From positions 1-22,712 of the forward strand of contig DATLRC010000013.1 of assembly GCA_035534895.1 (NCBI GenBank): 22,712 bases of DNA, read 5' to 3'. The notes beneath the pieces are model-generated. The model saw only the letters and a list, made by a program, of their open reading frames with translations. It was not told the origin of the DNA and searched no databases. Below, piece by piece: positions 20,368-22,712 of the stretch. Both the position numbers and the translations under genes were made by a program. Positions within the stretch are counted from its first letter, which is position 1. Each line of letters opens with the position of its first letter. This stretch comes from DATLRC01 sp035534895 (GTDB lineage Bacteria; Patescibacteriota; Saccharimonadia; Saccharimonadales; UBA4665).

Positions 20368-20396
20368 ATTCTAACGAAAAAACATCTCTAAGACAA
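20368..20396 (-). promoter_or_regulatory. Promoter of the tRNA-Ala/tRNA-Ile unit
   Basis: Minus strand: TTGTCT (20391-20396), 17-base spacer, TAGAAT (20368-20373). Transcription would start about 12 bases before tRNA-Ala and downstream of the 16S terminator, so the tRNAs can be made independently of 16S. Confidence 0.6.
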
Positions 20397-20407
20397 GGTA
20401 ATCACCC

Positions 20408-20436
20408 AAAAAGAGCCCTCAATTAAGGGCTCTTTT
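20408..20436 (-). terminator. Strong terminator between 16S and tRNA-Ala
   Basis: AAAAGAGCCCT and AGGGCTCTTTT form a perfect 11-bp stem around a 6-nt loop, followed by a fifth T on the minus strand. The symmetric A- and T-runs would also let it work in the other direction. Confidence 0.85.
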
Positions 20437-20480
20437 ATAAAAACTCTCTCGCAATTGAGTTCTTATCAGTTAAAAACTGA

Positions 20481-20499
20481 ATAGTGCAATCAACGTCAG
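20481..20499 (-). repeat. 3' arm of the 16S processing stem
   Basis: ATAGTGCAATCAACGTCAG pairs with 22523-22542 (one bulged base). With its partner it encloses the 16S RNA, as expected for an RNase III precursor stem. Confidence 0.82.
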
Positions 20500-20628
20500 C
20501 CTAATGGTCAGAACTGATAGTCCCGTCCTCCGAAGAGGAAATGTAAATTGTCAGTACTGTTAACAATTTACCGAGATCGACCTAGCTAGCCATAGATTGC
20601 TCTACGGGCTGCTAGTTTTACTCCCTAG

Positions 20629-22490
<1,862 letters not shown>

Positions 22491-22522
22491 AGAATTTGTT
22501 CTTTAAAACAATTCAAAATGAA

Positions 22523-22542
22523 CTGACGTTGATTTGCACTAT
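22523..22542 (-). repeat. 5' arm of the 16S processing stem
   Basis: CTGACGTTGATTTGCACTAT is complementary to 20481-20499 apart from one extra base, about 33 nt upstream of the mature 16S 5' end. Confidence 0.82.
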
Positions 22543-22610
22543 AAGATTGTTAACGAACGTCCTCTGTTTCGAGACAATTAAAAAACTATCTCCCAAAAAG
22601 ACTTATACTT

Positions 22611-22640
22611 ATTCTAACTAATTCTAATTAGCGCTGTCAA
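22611..22640 (-). promoter_or_regulatory. Promoter of the 16S gene
   Basis: Minus strand: perfect TTGACA (22635-22640), 18-base spacer, TAGAAT (22611-22616). Transcription would start about 22604, giving a leader of about 114 nt that includes the 5' processing arm. No tRNA or protein gene is seen upstream within the window (22641-22712). Confidence 0.7.
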
Positions 22641-22712
22641 CAGATTAGTAAGATTATTGAACTTGTTGATTATTTGTCTACAGTTTCATCCAATAACTCG
22701 GTCTGTTCGGAC

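Overview
The window most likely comes from a Candidate Phyla Radiation (Patescibacteria) genome, probably Candidatus Saccharibacteria (TM7). The 16S rRNA reads GCGGTCATACG after the universal 515 site and AAAGAGTTGCGTAGGTGG further on, which I remember as Saccharibacteria-like. Other pointers are rRNA genes packed with self-splicing introns, very short or absent mRNA leaders, DUF5674, and huge glycine-rich surface proteins. The placement is from memory; no database search was possible.

Layout. Positions 1-255 hold no gene I can support, apart from a weak 8-bp inverted repeat at 2-42. Positions 256-11073 are a cell-surface region: a secreted beta-rich protein (-), a membrane-anchored repeat protein (+), an AAA+/DUF4143-type ATPase (-), a ribbon-helix-helix/ParE toxin-antitoxin pair (-), a secreted membrane protein (-) and an 1863-residue LamG/Gly-rich/Fn3-like surface protein (-). 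Positions 11533-17629 are the 5S-23S unit (-). Positions 17700-18660 hold a RelE/HigA-type toxin-antitoxin cassette (+) between 30-nt direct repeats. Then come an unknown protein (+), a two-gene DUF5674 unit (-), tRNA-Ile and tRNA-Ala (-), and the 16S rRNA (-).

The most striking content is in the rRNA genes. The 23S gene spans about 5.45 kb because seven group I introns (2458 nt in total) interrupt it after E. coli positions 1917, 1931, 1951, 2500, 2511, 2593 and 2656. Removing them leaves about 2.99 kb, and the exons between introns match E. coli spacing almost to the nucleotide. Some exons are only 11, 14 and 20 nt long, and one intron lies inside the sarcin-ricin loop. Only the 1951 intron carries a homing endonuclease gene (single-motif LAGLIDADG). 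The 16S gene has a separate compact, ORF-less group II-like intron of about 393 nt at E. coli position 1396, in the decoding region.

The rRNA genes do not form one classical operon. The 16S, the tRNA-Ala/tRNA-Ile pair and the 23S-5S unit each have a recognisable sigma70-type promoter and a terminator-like hairpin, and about 2.8 kb of protein genes on both strands separates tRNA-Ile from 23S. Long inverted repeats flank both the 16S and the 23S gene and look like precursor processing stems. All genes read with TGA as a stop codon, so this is not a recoded (code 25) lineage.
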